Source: Nansenia antarctica
Taxonomy: Eukaryota; Chordata; Actinopteri; Argentiniformes; Microstomatidae
Direction: 5' to 3'
Length of the DNA: 64,000 nt
Assembly (NCBI GenBank): GCA_963989245.1
Contig: OZ022341.1
Coordinates: 58,900,031-58,964,030, forward strand
Positions 1 to 12,035 of this stretch are shown piece after piece (the stretch's first letter is position 1; every line of letters begins with the position of its first letter). The position numbers were made by a program, and so were the translations under genes. The notes beneath the pieces are model-generated. The model was not told the DNA's origin. It saw only the letters and a program-made list of their open reading frames with translations, and did no database searches.

Positions 1-1
1 C

Positions 2-424
2 AGCGGTTTCTGTGCCAATCACATCAAGGTCCAGAAAGTTCTGGAACGAGGTAAAGACTGTTCCTTCTTGTAGAGTAAATGTGAACATCCCAATTACAGT
101 ACTCCATTATTCTCTAAAGGTTGTTATAAGCGGGACATGTCATTTTAAATGTCAGATCAAGTGCAGTTATCAAAGCTTTATGCTGCAACGGCAAGGCCCT
201 CATTATTTCCCTTCAACAGCTAAGACTGACCAGGCGTTCAAGGAGTTCTTGGGGGCGAAGAACCCCACCAAGCAGCACTCATCAACTCTAGAGTCCTACC
301 TCATTAAGCCAGTCCAGAGAGTGCTCAAATACCCCCTGCTGCTCAAAGAACTGGTGTCTTTGACTGACTCGGAGAGTGAGGAGCATAGCCATCTAACAGG
401 TATCACACACTGGTGCTATACACA

Positions 425-464
<40 letters not shown>

Positions 465-3400
465 CACACTCACACTCACACGCACACGCACACGCACACG
501 CACACGCACACGCACACACACACACACACACACTCTCTCTCTCACACAAACACACACACACACACACACTCTCACAATTTTTGCAATATAGCTAATATAT
601 ATATATATTAGTATAGTAGTTCTGGCAGACTTGCTGGGTGTGAACTATATTGACATTGTCCTGTAACACTGTAACACTCGTCTGTTTCTCAATATCAGAG
701 GCCCTGAGGGCCATGGAGAGGGTAGCCAGCCACATCAACGAGATGCAGAAGATCTACGAAGACTACGGCACAGTGTTTGACCAGCTAGTAGCCGAGCAGA
801 GGGGCCCTGAGAAGGAGGTACAACCATCACACACTTCACGGATTTTGGGGGGGATTTGTAACATTTTAGAGTGAAGCCCTTCAGGTTCAACCCACTGGAC
901 TAACTTTCCCTCTCCCTCCCTAGGTGACAGAGATCTCCATGGGAGAGTTCCTCATCCACGCCTCTCTGGTGTGGCTCAACCCGCTACCTTCATTAGGCCG
1001 CATGAGGAAGGATCCTGAGCTGACGCTGTTTGGTGAGTGGGTATTTGAGAAGAAGAGCTTAACACTACAACAGCCGTGCCTATTTTACCTACTAGTAGAG
1101 CCCCCTTGGGGGTCAAATAGACCCCCTTTTTAGAATGTAAATCTGTATCTCGAATGTAAAAATGTACACACAGAGATCACTAGAGGGCGCTTCTTTTTTT
1201 AGCCTGCCTACTACACAGAAAAACTGCAAAACAGCTTTATACTATCTTGAAAATGTAAGGATACTGGGTGGTAGAACGCACATATCTAGGAAAAGTCATG
1301 AAAGGAGGGTCCTGAAATTTGATCGAGTGCAAAGATGGACATTTTCTTTTTACTCACAGGCTCTTCTAGTGTTAACCGGACATAAATGTTTCTTTTGATG
1401 TAAAGTGTGCACAATTCAATGATGATGAAATATCTGATAAGAATCTACTTTTAAAATCTACCCTTCCAGTTTTCAAGAGAGCTGTGATCCTGGTTTACCG
1501 CGAGAGCATCAAGCTGAAGAAGAGGATGGTGAGTTCAGCCCCTCCAATATATGTGACAGCGGCAGGTGAAACCGGGAACAAGTCTGCAGCCGATTTAATA
1601 TTCAGACTTTTATTCAGAGAAATGTAAATACATTTCAGCGTTGTTGAAAATAAATGACACACCCAGCTAACAATGTAAAGTAGTGTTATAGTCAGGGGTG
1701 CACATAACTTTTTGGGGCCAGTGCTCAGAGGAGCACCTAGGGATGCTGCTTGGTGCTCCCCGAGCTCGCGAGTCACGACCCGTCCCACAGGATGGATGAA
1801 AAAGGGATACATGGATAACTTATATTAATTCATTAATTTTTATTAATATAATAATTAATATTAGCAATTAATATTAGCAAAACGACATTTATTCATAAAT
1901 AAAGATGAACGAACAAATGATTGTGTGCAAAACAAAATAAACAAATGCAAAATCAAATGACTGCTCTTTAAGCATGAAAGTCTGTCAGACTCCTTTAAAC
2001 ACAATGAAATCAACTGACATCTCTTTAAGCACTAACTGAATGTCTGTTCTTTAAACACACTGAAATAAACGGACATCTCTTTAAGCACTGCTCTGTTCTG
2101 TAAACACTGAAATCAACTTTTCAACAAAAAGTTACAGCCTAAGCATTTATTTATGCTACAAGCTTAATCGTCATCATCACTGCTCTCTTGACTGCTGTAA
2201 TTACTGTCCTCAATTTCAACCATGGTAGAGGATGTTTTTTTTGTGACCAATCTTTTTTTTTTTTTTTTTTTTGGTGCGCAAAAGCGCCATCATGCGGCTG
2301 ATCTGCCGCGCAGCATGCATTTTGGCGACGCATGCGCACTGGCGCACCAGTTATGTGCACCCCTGGTTATAGTTAACTAGGTAGTAATGGGGAATACACA
2401 CCGAATCCATTGCATTGCAATATTTTGGTTTGACTAGCGAGTGTGTCATTGATTTTCAACAACGTTGACATTTACTGACATTTTTCAGAATAAAAGTCTG
2501 AACATTTTGATTGGTTGCCGACTTGTTCCCCCTTTCACCAGCTGCCCTCACATATATGATGCTACAATACCATACATCTGATGTCACATGTTGGGTCTCT
2601 AATATATGGGTCTCTATGCTGGTGTTTCATGCAGACCACCTCACGCTCAGGAGACCTGGACCCCTTCAAGTTCCGCTGGCTCATCCCAGTGTCAGCAGTT
2701 CAGGTCCGTCTGGGGAACACAGCAGGTAAGTGACCCCTCTCCACACTCTGACTCCAGCCTGTTTGGCTACTGAATCTGCTCTGTGTTCCTCTTACTCAAC
2801 TGACTACGGTATCTTCTCTCTATAAATGACAGGGACAGAGAATCCTTGTATCTGGGAGCTGGTTCATACCAAGTCCCAAGTGGAGGGGAGACCAGAGACA
2901 GTGTTCCAGCTCTGCAGCAGGTGAGAGAGGAGACCAACATTAAAAAGAGACAAATATTCACTGAATTCAATAACCACTGAATTAAGCCAGTAGAACACAT
3001 GCATACAGGTAAATGTACATAGAAAGGCCTGTATGATGAGAAATGGTCTAATAATGTGCATATGTCTTTCCCCAGTGGTTTGGAGAGTAAAGCCAGTGTT
3101 GTGAAAGCTCTTCGCTCCCTCCTGAAAGACAGCACAAAGAGGCTTCTCCCTCTCCCAGCAGAGAGGGGTTTCAGGGAGCACCTGGGCTCCCTCCGTAGGA
3201 ACCAACCGGTCGTGGGCAGAGGCACCTCCTGGAGGAGGAGACAACAGCACCGCATAGAGGCCCAGAGGACAGGCCAGCAGCACTCCGACGACGGCAGTGC
3301 GTCCAGCGCCCTCTACCCTGGAGACACGCACTCTGAGCCCCAGCTCCCCAGCCGCTCCAAGGGCCTCCCCAGCCTAAAGAGCAGCACGTTGGGCAAAAGG

Positions 3401-3688
3401 GCCAGGCTGTGCTCCCTGACCAGCGCCCTGGAAGCCCAGCTCCAGAGACTCAACTTCACAGAGGACGCAGTGGGGAGCGCAGGGTCCCAACACCACGAGC
3501 AGCTACGGCAGGGATGCAGCCTGCAGGGGACCCAGGGGGTCGGGGTTATGGACGAACCCCAGTGTGTGGACCTTAACACCCTGTTGGGGAGAGACTTCAG
3601 TGTTCAGAGCCTGACCTCCGTGGTTAGCGAAGACTGCTTTTACGACACGGTCATGGGTATCCAGAAGGCTGCCATTCCCACACTATAG
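2..3688 (+). CDS. tiam2: TIAM2-like Rac guanine-nucleotide exchange factor, 3' part (eight coding exons)
   Basis: This is the 3' end of a TIAM-family Dbl-type RhoGEF, which loads GTP onto Rac1 at membranes to drive actin remodelling. Exons read 1-50 (open upstream), 220-399, 699-817, 924-1032, 1470-1528, 2635-2725, 2833-2920 and 3076-3688. All junctions are GT-AG and the phases join without a break into 435 residues plus TAG. Residues 1-116 are the end of the DH domain, with the conserved helix SSTLESYLIKPVQRVLKYPL and then ASHINEMQKIYEDYGTVFDQL. Residues 117 to about 255 form the C-terminal PH domain. The rest is a basic, low-complexity tail ending near QSLTSVVSEDCFYDT, which I recall as TIAM2-type rather than TIAM1. 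Position upstream of claudin-20 and ARID1B on the same strand supports TIAM2. The 5' exons lie outside the window. TIAM1 is the main alternative and is less likely. Confidence 0.93.
418..577. repeat. Compound CA microsatellite in tiam2 intron
   Basis: A compound array of (CA)n, (CACT)n, (CACG)n and (CT)n starts about 20 bp after the donor at 400. It gives Thr-His and Val-Cys style open frames that are not genes. Confidence 0.95.
1063..1371. mobile_element. piggyBac-like MITE (TTAA target) in tiam2 intron
   Basis: A 309-bp element lies between two TTAA tetranucleotides (1059-1062 and 1372-1375). Its ends are CACTACAACAGCC and, inverted, CACTAGAAGAGCC, so it has short terminal inverted repeats. 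TTAA target sites plus short TIRs are the piggyBac hallmark. A second copy sits at 61355-61654. Residual match to a CTCF core lies at 1177-1190. Confidence 0.75.
1546..2557. mobile_element. Long-TIR (fold-back) element carrying a hAT insertion
   Basis: The left part (about 1551-1660) and the inverse of the right part (about 2440-2557) match over roughly 110 bp. Both begin with ATATATGTGA and run through a Gly/Ala-rich-looking AGCTGGTGAAA-type core and an AGACTTTTATTC segment to the GACACAC motif. The arms flank a short unique centre into which a hAT element (1693-2365) has inserted. A second copy of this host element is at 45207-47110. It lies in the tiam2 intron between the exons at 1470-1528 and 2635-2725. 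Confidence 0.7.
1693..2365. mobile_element. hAT-type non-autonomous element, perfect 8-bp TSD
   Basis: Terminal inverted repeats are CAGGGGTGCACATAACT and its complement at the right end. The element is flanked by an exact 8-bp duplication GTTATAGT (1685-1692 and 2366-2373), which is diagnostic of the hAT superfamily. No transposase frame is visible. It is nearly identical to 46303-46934 but has an extra AT-rich duplicated stretch near 1825-1880. Confidence 0.9.
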
Positions 3689-4411
3689 GAGTGCTGAACG
3701 CTCCCTGTACTGGTCAAGCCTCTTAGCAGCTAGCTAGGTTAGAATCTTGTCACGGTGCTATGTACTAGGTGGACTTCCTCAAGTTACACTATTACAGACT
3801 ATGACCCTGGTTAGCATAGTATGCTTTCACTGAAACCACCTTTACTGATCACACAATCTTATCTGTTATTGTAAAAATCTAAATGGATGCCTGTTGGACT
3901 TTCCCGTTCCTAATCATGATGCACTCTAAGCTATGAACACAGTTGCCTATATTCGATAACATTCCTTTTCCTCATTCTTTTACACTCAGTGTATTTGTAA
4001 ATATTATATTATATGTACATTAATGAGTAGCTTTCTATTTTTCATTGCTCTTTGACAAAAGCAGTTGCTAGTTCAAGACTGGAATTGCTTGATTTAAAAG
4101 AATAACTTCAGCAGTATTTTTAGCGATGAATTCTATTTATATTTTGGTCTTACTTTTATTTGATTATGTATCAATTTCAATATCCTAAAGAACTACAAAT
4201 AATAAGTGGCATGTTTCCTATTTAAAAAGCTCTCTTTAAGCTCTTTTATGTTTGAGGTGATTTAAGGAATCACTGAAAATACTATTGTTAAAATATTTTG
4301 TTATCTTTATTCAGACATGGCTGAACTGTAATTTATTCTTCGATATGTGTATATCCTTTTCATATGTTTGACATTGTCCAGGCAATGTAAGATAATGCAG
4401 TATTTAATAAA
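3689..4411 (+). other. tiam2: tiam2 3' UTR to the first clear poly(A) signal
   Basis: AT-rich sequence follows the TAG at 3686-3688 with no further coding exon. The first canonical AATAAA is at 4406-4411, so the transcript probably ends shortly after it, just before the CA repeat at 4490. The exact cleavage site is not visible. Confidence 0.6.
4406..4411 (+). terminator. Poly(A) signal AATAAA, probable end of tiam2
   Basis: This is the first canonical AATAAA hexamer downstream of the tiam2 stop, about 720 bp into the 3' UTR. Confidence 0.5.
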
Positions 4412-4488
4412 AAATGGTGTCTTATACAAGAGTTGTTTTGATTTGAAAGAAATGCTCTTCAGCCTCCCCTCCCCACCCGCCTTGCACA

Positions 4489-4489
<1 letters not shown>

Positions 4490-4582
<93 letters not shown>
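4490..4582. repeat. CA dinucleotide microsatellite
   Basis: About 46 CA units with one CAAACA interruption near 4548. Confidence 0.97.
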
Positions 4583-4584
<2 letters not shown>

Positions 4585-4716
4585 TTTACCCAGCTTCAGC
4601 AGTAGAGAGCTCAGGGAACTCAAGCTCTGAGACTGTGTGGTTACAGACCAGCGTTAGCAAGAACTAGGAGTTACAGACGGGCATCTACGTGGCCTTGTCT
4701 CCCCTCCAGGCTTCAT

Positions 4717-4916
4717 TGTGTGTGATTCACACAGATTTTTTTCATCTTCTCTGGTGAATGCAGCTACAGCAGCAAGAGGGGCTTTTATGCGGATTCACAA
4801 CATCTCTACAATGAGTCATAATTACTGTCTCTCTCTCTCCAGGTCTTTTTGTTAGCAGGGTTTGTGGGTAAATGTAAATCAGTGTGGGTGTGGATCCCTT
4901 TGACAGCATGGTTGTT
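4717..4916 (+). repeat. Segment duplicated at 5860-6030
   Basis: About 170-200 bp starting at GTGTGATTCACACAGATT and ending at GACAGCATGGTTGT reappear in the same orientation 1.1 kb downstream at 5860-6030, with small indels. The second copy lies inside the Tc1/mariner relic 5096-6067, the first just outside it. Confidence 0.8.
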
Positions 4917-5095
4917 TGTCTTTATCACCAATGACAGGGAAAAGAGGGAGAAGAAGAAATAACTGAAGGGTTAGGGTTATTTGGGTCTTTTTTGGGGGTA
5001 TTTTTTTCAGTTAGTGGTTGACTGATGATGGAGAAAGTCCTTGGCCAAGTGTTGGATCTATAGGATGAGACGACATCCAAAACTGCCCCCATCTT

Positions 5096-6067
5096 TACAG
5101 TTTTTCTCTATCGCTTTAACACTGACATCGGAACCTCAAACATAATGAGGGAAACTGGTGTATTTTATCTCACACCAATTCTTCACAATGACACACAACA
5201 CATTTCTTGCTTATCACTAATTTTGCAGCTCTAAACCACACAGTTAACAAAAGACTAAATCCAATTATCTACATTTGGCACAATCTTCCTTGGTAAAGAT
5301 ACTTGGTAAAGATACTTTCCCCTCTGCTTGGCCAGGGAGAACATTGGCTGTGATGTCGACGAGGTGTTGTGGCCTTTGTAGAGTATTATGCAGAAGGCTT
5401 ATTTTATTTTTTCTATTGTTTGTTCTGTATGAAGAATACTTTACAAATCCAACTGTCATTGCTGAGATGTGTGCAATATTTCAGAATTTTAAAAAAACAT
5501 TCTATTCTTGTATTTGTGTTTTATATTTGAGTATGAAAACATAACAGTTTATAACAGGCTACTGTCTGTACGTATGTAGTGTAACACAGAAAATGCAAAA
5601 GGCCTGCTGATAATCATATCATAATACTGTTTTCCTCTGATCATAGTGTTTTCCATTGTGCACATCAGTGTTCAATTGGCTCTTACAAGTGTCTCTTCAT
5701 TTGATGGTGTGTGTTTGTCATTTGATGACAACATTTCATTTTGAGAAGACATAACATTATTTTGAATTCAGGGTTTGCTTTTGCAAGAGATTGGTGGAGT
5801 TTAGGGTTTTGTGTGTGAGTTTTTGGATTTGTGTCAAGAGTTAAGAGAAAATGAGTTGTGTGTGATTCACACAGATTCTTTTCTTCAGCCTGTGGAGATG
5901 GGGCTCTGGTGAATACAGCTACAGCAGCAAGAGGGGCTTTTATGCAGATTCACAGCAGCTCGACAATGAGTTATAATTGCAATGTAAATCAGTGTGGGTG
6001 TGGATCACTTTGACAGCATGGTTGTATGCTTTGAGAAAACGTGTTAAAGCGATAGAGAAAAACTGTA
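5096..6067 (+). mobile_element. Tc1/mariner-superfamily (IS630-type) relic, deleted copy
   Basis: The ends are TACAGTTTTTCTCTATCGCT and its inverted complement at about 6048-6067. Near 5311-5376 the + strand encodes RYFPLCLARENIGCDVDEVLWP-like residues, the C-terminal end of a transposase family I recall as common in fish. The rest of the transposase is missing. The subterminal sequences match, inverted, the larger copy at 15986-18372. Confidence 0.7.
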
Positions 6068-6126
6068 CTAGTGATGATGAAAAAAGACATAGACAGACAG
6101 ACAAACGGACAAAGGCACACAAAGAC

Positions 6127-6143
6127 ATCCACACCCACACCCA

Positions 6144-6178
<35 letters not shown>

Positions 6179-6236
6179 CATGACACAACACACACATAGA
6201 GGAGCGACAAAGATACACACACACACACACACACAT
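6127..6236. repeat. Compound CA microsatellite
   Basis: (CCACAC)n passes into (CA)n, then a second (CA)n block and a short AT tract. Confidence 0.95.
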
Positions 6237-6249
6237 ATATATGCACACT

Positions 6250-6616
6250 TATGTGTATTTAATGAGAGAGAGATAAAGACGTCCTTCTATTAGGGTAATG
6301 TGGAACAGATTTAGCTAAAAGAAAACAGGAGGCTGTGTCTAATGGCAAGCCGGTTTAGCTCTTGTTGCCACAGTAACACCTGTGTGAAGGACCATAAAGG
6401 CAGCCCACTCCACACACACACATACATACATTCAACATGAGCCTCCAGCCCCCAACATACTGCCACTCAACAGCAGTCTAGCAGCCAGGGGAAGGGAGGG
6501 AACACATCTTCAACATGCTTCTTCACACAACTGAAGGGCTTGGATACAAAGCTGAAGTGTTGGTCTCAGCAATGGGAGGATTAGAGGAGGTGTGGATGAC
6601 AGAAGGGAGGAATGGC

Positions 6617-6654
<38 letters not shown>

Positions 6655-6766
6655 CTCCACAGCCCACTGGCAGCTGCACTGACACAGTACGGAAGGAATC
6701 GCAGAAGAGCCATTTAGTGCTTGGGTCCTCCTCTTCCTCCTCCTCTTTCTCCTCTCAGAACTCCCC

Positions 6767-6799
<33 letters not shown>

Positions 6800-7859
6800 G
6801 AACCACCAGGCTCTTCTGTCTGCTTCGTGCTTGTTTCTACCCTGGACAATAGCGGGATTTCGCTCCACAAAGACCACAGACCAACACAAAAAGACAGACG
6901 CGCTCTGCGTGCTCAGTCACAGCAGGGTCTCTCTGCCATCAGCCATCAGCGGACCCCTATCCTTCATCCATCCATGACTGTCCTTGTGAGGCCTCCAGGA
7001 CCTACACACAGCACAGAGAGAGAGAGACCTGGAGAGAAGAAGATCTCTTCATCCAACCCCTGGCTATCTGAGAGCTCCATCACTTAACCTCAGTGTGGGA
7101 TACTTTGACCAGGATTCCAGCCCCAGTAGCTAGTAGCCTTGGGGCAGCAGGGAGATGGCTATGGTTAACTGGGTTCTCTGGGAGTGGAACCCGCTAATGG
7201 AATGTGCTGTGCTTTGACTGGCGGGCATTCAACTGGCAATCACGCCTGGGTTCGTCACTCCACCTGGGGTGGGCAGTGGTACACACGCTTTATGAAAGTC
7301 AGAACTAGCACTCGCTGACCTAACATACTAATATACGTGTCTGTGTGTGTGTGTGGGCGTGTGTGTGTATAACATGTTCACAGGAACAGGAAAAACATTC
7401 TACTCTGTGTGCTGCAAGAGGATTCTAACATGATGTAATACTGGTGAGTGCTTACACATTATTTTTGTTGCCTCTTTCACTTTCATGTGAGGTTGATGTT
7501 AGGAAATGTGTCTATGGGTGACGGTTTGTGTACACTACAACATCTGTTAGCCACTTGAACATTTTACAGAACACAGGATAGGTTTCCATCATCCTTGTTC
7601 TAAGACTTTTGCTGAGAGGTTGTTTATTTCTCCAATCAGGATATGGATTAAATATTTTCCCTGATCATTCCGTAACAACAACAAAAAGCTATGCTAGAGG
7701 AAAAGAGATGAAGGGTATCGTAAACAGCTAGTTGTTCGACCATCCACATAGATCGTATCCTATGTTAAAACAGCCATTTACCTTAGAAACCTGTCATTAA
7801 TAATGTTATGGCGATGGCCTCACTGATGAAAAAACAGAGCATCAACTCAACCCCTGACA

Positions 7860-7895
<36 letters not shown>

Positions 7896-9309
7896 TTGGA
7901 TTTGTATAGTGCCTTTCATAAAACCCAAGGACGTAGTGAGCATCTACTACTTTTGTAGTAAATAGGCCATTTATATTCCTGTCCATTTGATGATTTAGGG
8001 AGGCTTGACGCCTCCTGGCTGAACTGACTGCTCGTGCATGAGTATTTCAGCCGCAGGGATGATCTCTCAACTTCTGACTCCTGCAACTTCTGACATCTTC
8101 AGCTTATCCTTCCTTATTGCATTCATTGTTAACAACAGTAATTCCCCTTCACAGTTCTTGTGACTTTGTTAAGTCTAAAAGTGTATATTCTTTGGAGTCT
8201 ACTGTTACTGTTTACCTTTAATAATAGAGTTGCTGAATGAGCCCAACACCAGTTTTATTGCCCTGTATGAACAAGCCCTTAAAGAGAGAATAACACACAA
8301 AGCAGAACCTGTAATGAATTCCAGACTAATCATGCATCTAAATAGCCTGATTTTACTGTATTTGTTTCTTTTCATTACACCTCTATAAACATTATTTGAC
8401 TATTCAGCACATTTAATGTTGCTTTTTCAAAATGGAGTCTTCAAACAGGCAAAAAGAAAGCTTTGCAATGATGCTTTCCAGTTCAAATTAACACTGGTTT
8501 AGAAACAATTTGACCTCCTTTGGAAAGACTGCCAACGGATAGTCCTCAATGCTCATGTCCATTAAATATGATCAAACCTATGTGATGAGTTAATCACCAT
8601 TGTGAAGAGCGGTACCTAATCTCCTGTACATAGTCTCATAGGGATGATGGGAGTGAGATGTAAATAAGGAAGATATTATGAAAATATTATGTGCCACTGA
8701 AAACCATGCTGCATCAGACGCTACACTACTCACTAGAGGAGGCCTCTGAGCTAGAATAACACTGGTCTTATAAGAGTTGCCGTGGTTCCTATCCCTTCCT
8801 CTTCCCACGCTCTCCTGACAGCCCAGGGAATAACATGCACTAGATCCAGTACTCACACTCATGTAACCCCATGACTCAGAGTAGGCTGGGACTTCTGTCT
8901 GATCATTCTACGCTGATGCTGTCTCTCTCTAGGATATTTACAAGATGTTGAAAAGGTTAATTATGAAAATCACATAATATTGTCATGGATCTTTAGTCTA
9001 CCAAGTTGCGATGTAATGTGAGCACAGATGATTATTTATGTTTATTTATGTTATTGTTTATCCTCGGGGTCACACAAGGGAACGTTCATGACCTTTCCTG
9101 TGTACTTAGTAAACTCTTGCCTAGATGGGGGAGAGTTCAAGTAAATTCAAGGGAAGAAGCAAAAAGCTGAAAATTCACTGGGACTCTGAGACCTTACAAA
9201 AAGTGTAGGGTCTACGCTGTAACTATGCTATCATTGTCATTTCAGTTATGAAAAAACTGAACATATCATTGATAACAGATCAGTTAATCTTTGTAAGTAT
9301 ATATATACA
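6250..9309. other. Intergenic stretch, no gene recognised
   Basis: It holds a (CT)n tract (6621-6651), a (CTGCCTA)n-like tract near 6768-6798, and a (TAA)n tract with a dispersed-repeat tail (7861-7930). Short open frames at 6717-7087 are low-complexity Ser/Pro without a recognisable domain. I saw no splice-consistent coding exon. Confidence 0.6.
7861..7930. repeat. (TAA)n tract joined to a retroelement-like tail
   Basis: About ten TAA units are followed by TTGTATAGTGCCTTTCAT and ACCCAAGG, a tail typical of dispersed fish retroelements. A related tail in inverse orientation lies near 16585-16645 beside an (ATT)n tract. Confidence 0.6.
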
Positions 9310-9719
9310 TACACTCACCAAACACTTAATTAGGAACACCTGTACACCAGTCAACAGTCCAAGCTGGTGCAGGTGGTTTAATGTTGTGTGGAATGTTTGC
9401 TGACCATGTGCATCCTTTCATGCCCACAATGTACCCGTCTCCTAATGGCTACTTCCAGCATGATAATGCACTGTCAGAACACCAAAGTAGTCTCCGGCTC
9501 TTGAATCCAATAGAACACCTTTGGGATGTGGTAGAACGGGAGATTCACAGCTTGATAGTGCACCTGAAAAAATCTGCAGGAACTGTGTGATACAATCATG
9601 TCATCATGGACCAGAAACAAATCTCAAAGGAATGTTTCCAATGTTTTCCAAGATCTTGTGGAATCAATGCCCTACACAGTATTGGTATAGTATTCCTAAT
9701 AAAGTGCCCAGTGAGTGTA
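9310..9719 (+). mobile_element. Internally deleted Tc1-like transposon with transposase C-terminus
   Basis: The ends are inverted repeats: CACTCACC followed by TTAATTAGGAACACC on the left, and ATTCCTAATAAAGTG then GGTGAGTG-like CAGTGAGTG on the right, set in TA-rich DNA. The + strand at about 9428-9590 encodes GYFQHDNA and NPIEHLWDVVEREIH, the second and third parts of the Tc1 DDE catalytic domain. The N-terminal DNA-binding region and first catalytic Asp are gone and frames are broken, so it is a dead copy. Confidence 0.85.
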
Positions 9720-9965
9720 TATATATATAGACAGAAAAAAAGGACTAGTAAATGGTTGCAAGACAAGCTCTGTTACAAGCTCAAGGATGGTGCCCTGGAG
9801 GGAAAGGGACAAATCTATGGGGCACGCTGATAATAGCCTGCCATATCAGCCTGCCATATCAGCTCTCAAATCACAGCCTGACATACCAGCAATCCCCCAT
9901 GGTGCATCGTAACTACAGAATTCATCTATCTCCTACAGCACAATTCCAGAATTTGGGACAAATTT

Positions 9966-9984
9966 CACACGCACTCGCACTCGC

Positions 9985-10024
<40 letters not shown>

Positions 10025-10040
10025 AAACACACACACACAA
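9966..10040. repeat. CA microsatellite
   Basis: (CACT/CACG)n followed by (CA)n with a few interruptions. Confidence 0.95.
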
Positions 10041-11337
10041 ACTAGGTGAATTCTGATCCACACACATCACGGTTCTTAAATTGTAAGTGTCATGGATGGC
10101 TTGATGAGGTCCAAAATGGGGTCCTACCTGTATGTGGAGCCCAGCAGCCCACGCTGTCATATAACCTTTTTAGGATGCTGCTGTTCACGGGGAGTGTGTG
10201 GAAGAGAGGACGGTGAGCCTCTAGGAGTAGGACATAATTAGAACTAGGATGAGTCTCCTAATGAGGACTACAGCTGTGGTAATGATCACAATGGCATTTC
10301 CCCTCCAGAGTCTCTCAGGGGGTGGGGTAGGTAGGGCTAGGGGCCCTGGGCTGGTAGGGATAATAGCTGGCGGGAATAAGCCAACTGGCTAAGGTCAATT
10401 TGTGTTCTCTCTTCCAGTAATATATTTTCATTTTTGAATTAATGTACTCTTGCCCCCTAGGGAGAGAGAAAAACCAAAGGAGCAGGGGGTAGTTTGGTCG
10501 GGCAGTAGGCAGTTTGGTAGAGTCTGATGGGGAGAGGAGAGAGGAAAATTGATGTTTTATGTTTAGCCCTCTGGTAAATTGTTCCTATTCAGGCAAATCT
10601 GCCACAACAGGGTGCTTTCTGCTGTCTCACAGTGGATATATAGACAAGAGATTACAATAAAGACAGGTTTTGACTGGTTGATCTACCGCTGTGTTTAATC
10701 CAAACAAAAGGAGGGGGGCGGTTCACCGTCTTATCAGTGTGTTGCAGTCTGCCATAGTTCACACGGTCACATGAAGGGCGACACCTAACTGAAAGCCAAA
10801 TGGACGCAGTCCTCTTCTCCATCCTTGGGTTTTATTGTGCTATGCGACAAAAAAGCCACACAAAGCCAGTGAGTTCCAAGATGTACAAATAAACATTTCT
10901 AAATTACATATATGTTGGCAAGAAAAGGATACCAACATTTGTGAGATGCTCCTTTCCTATAATCACATATGCAGCAGTGGAGAATATAAGCTTACAGTTA
11001 TACCTTCTTTTAGCACATTCTCTGGCTGCTCGTTTGAGGAGAGCTCCCTCCTTTGTGGGTTTTTGACTGAATCAATGACCTTCAGGTTACTAGTCCAGTT
11101 CTTTAACCACGCCACATCGCTAAGTATTTTGCAGCATTTCTCTCAGTCCAATGCTCCATTCTCCTCATTGGTAGCTCATAATCAAGGATGTGCCGTGTCT
11201 TTTATGGGACACTGAAAAGGATGGAATGTTATGTACTGTTGCTAAGGAGACGTTAGGAAGACTGTTACACTCTGGGAAGCTGTTCACCCTATTTTTTTGT
11301 TTTTTTGTAATGTTTGGTTTTTTTCCTTTGTGCACAG
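10041..11337. other. Intergenic stretch upstream of cldn20, no gene recognised
   Basis: Unique-looking sequence without a credible coding exon. The 126-aa open frame at 10835-11215 has no recognisable domain, composition or homology I can name, and is probably chance. Confidence 0.55.
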
Positions 11338-11391
11338 AAATCTTTGAAGTAGACTGACGCACCATGGCACACTGTCCAAGCGACAAAAAAG
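11338..11391 (+). other. Possible non-coding 5' exon of cldn20
   Basis: A T-rich tract ends in TTTGTGCACAG at 11327-11337, a good 3' splice site. 54 bp later comes AAG|GTAAGG, a strong 5' splice site at 11392. The next acceptor-like site, TTTTTATCGCAG, ends at 11880, 155 bp before the claudin ATG. Splicing would give a 5' UTR with a short upstream ATG frame (MAHCPSDKK...) that stops before the main start. RNA evidence is absent. Confidence 0.3.
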
Positions 11392-12035
11392 GTAAGGATG
11401 TTTATTTTTTTCATGCTGCAATAACAGACATTATTCACTTACCACCACAGAGAAGGAATTATATGAGGAATTTAACATGATTAATTTTGGCTTATTCAAA
11501 TAGCTTTTCTATGTTTCCATGGTAAATATTAGTTCATGTTTTTTTTATATAACAGCAGCATTTACCTGACAGCTGATGTGACAAAAGAAACTGCTGTAAA
11601 AGTGTAACCCACTTTCAGAGGAAGGATCACTGCAGCTTTAAATGCACATAATTGAGCCTCTCAATGAAAACCACAAACTCAGTCACTGGAATCTGAAATG
11701 CAGTGTCAAAACGCAGGCAAACTAAAAAAGCTGCACTCACATGCTTGCCCCCTAAAAAAATACAGAGAAAAAAGAGAAAAGGCGCAGTCTCCTCTCCCCA
11801 TCATCACCAGCACGTGCCTCAGCTGTCTGATCGTCACGCTTGCTCGCTCAGTTCAATTCTCATTTCGCTTTTTATCGCAGCCCACTGGAGCCTGCACTGA
11901 GGAATTATCTGCTGTCAAGACCTGCGCCTGGGTGATAGGGGGAGTCTGAGCAAGCTCGGGCCACCGCAAGGTGAGGGTGCCGGGGTACAGGGGGAAAGAG
12001 AGCGCCGTGGAAGCGACGTGGACACAAAATCAACG

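Noticed and set aside
12018..12035. Upstream GTG start for claudin-20 (adds six residues)
   Set aside because: The ATG at 12036 has a good context and aligns with the known claudin-20 N-terminus.
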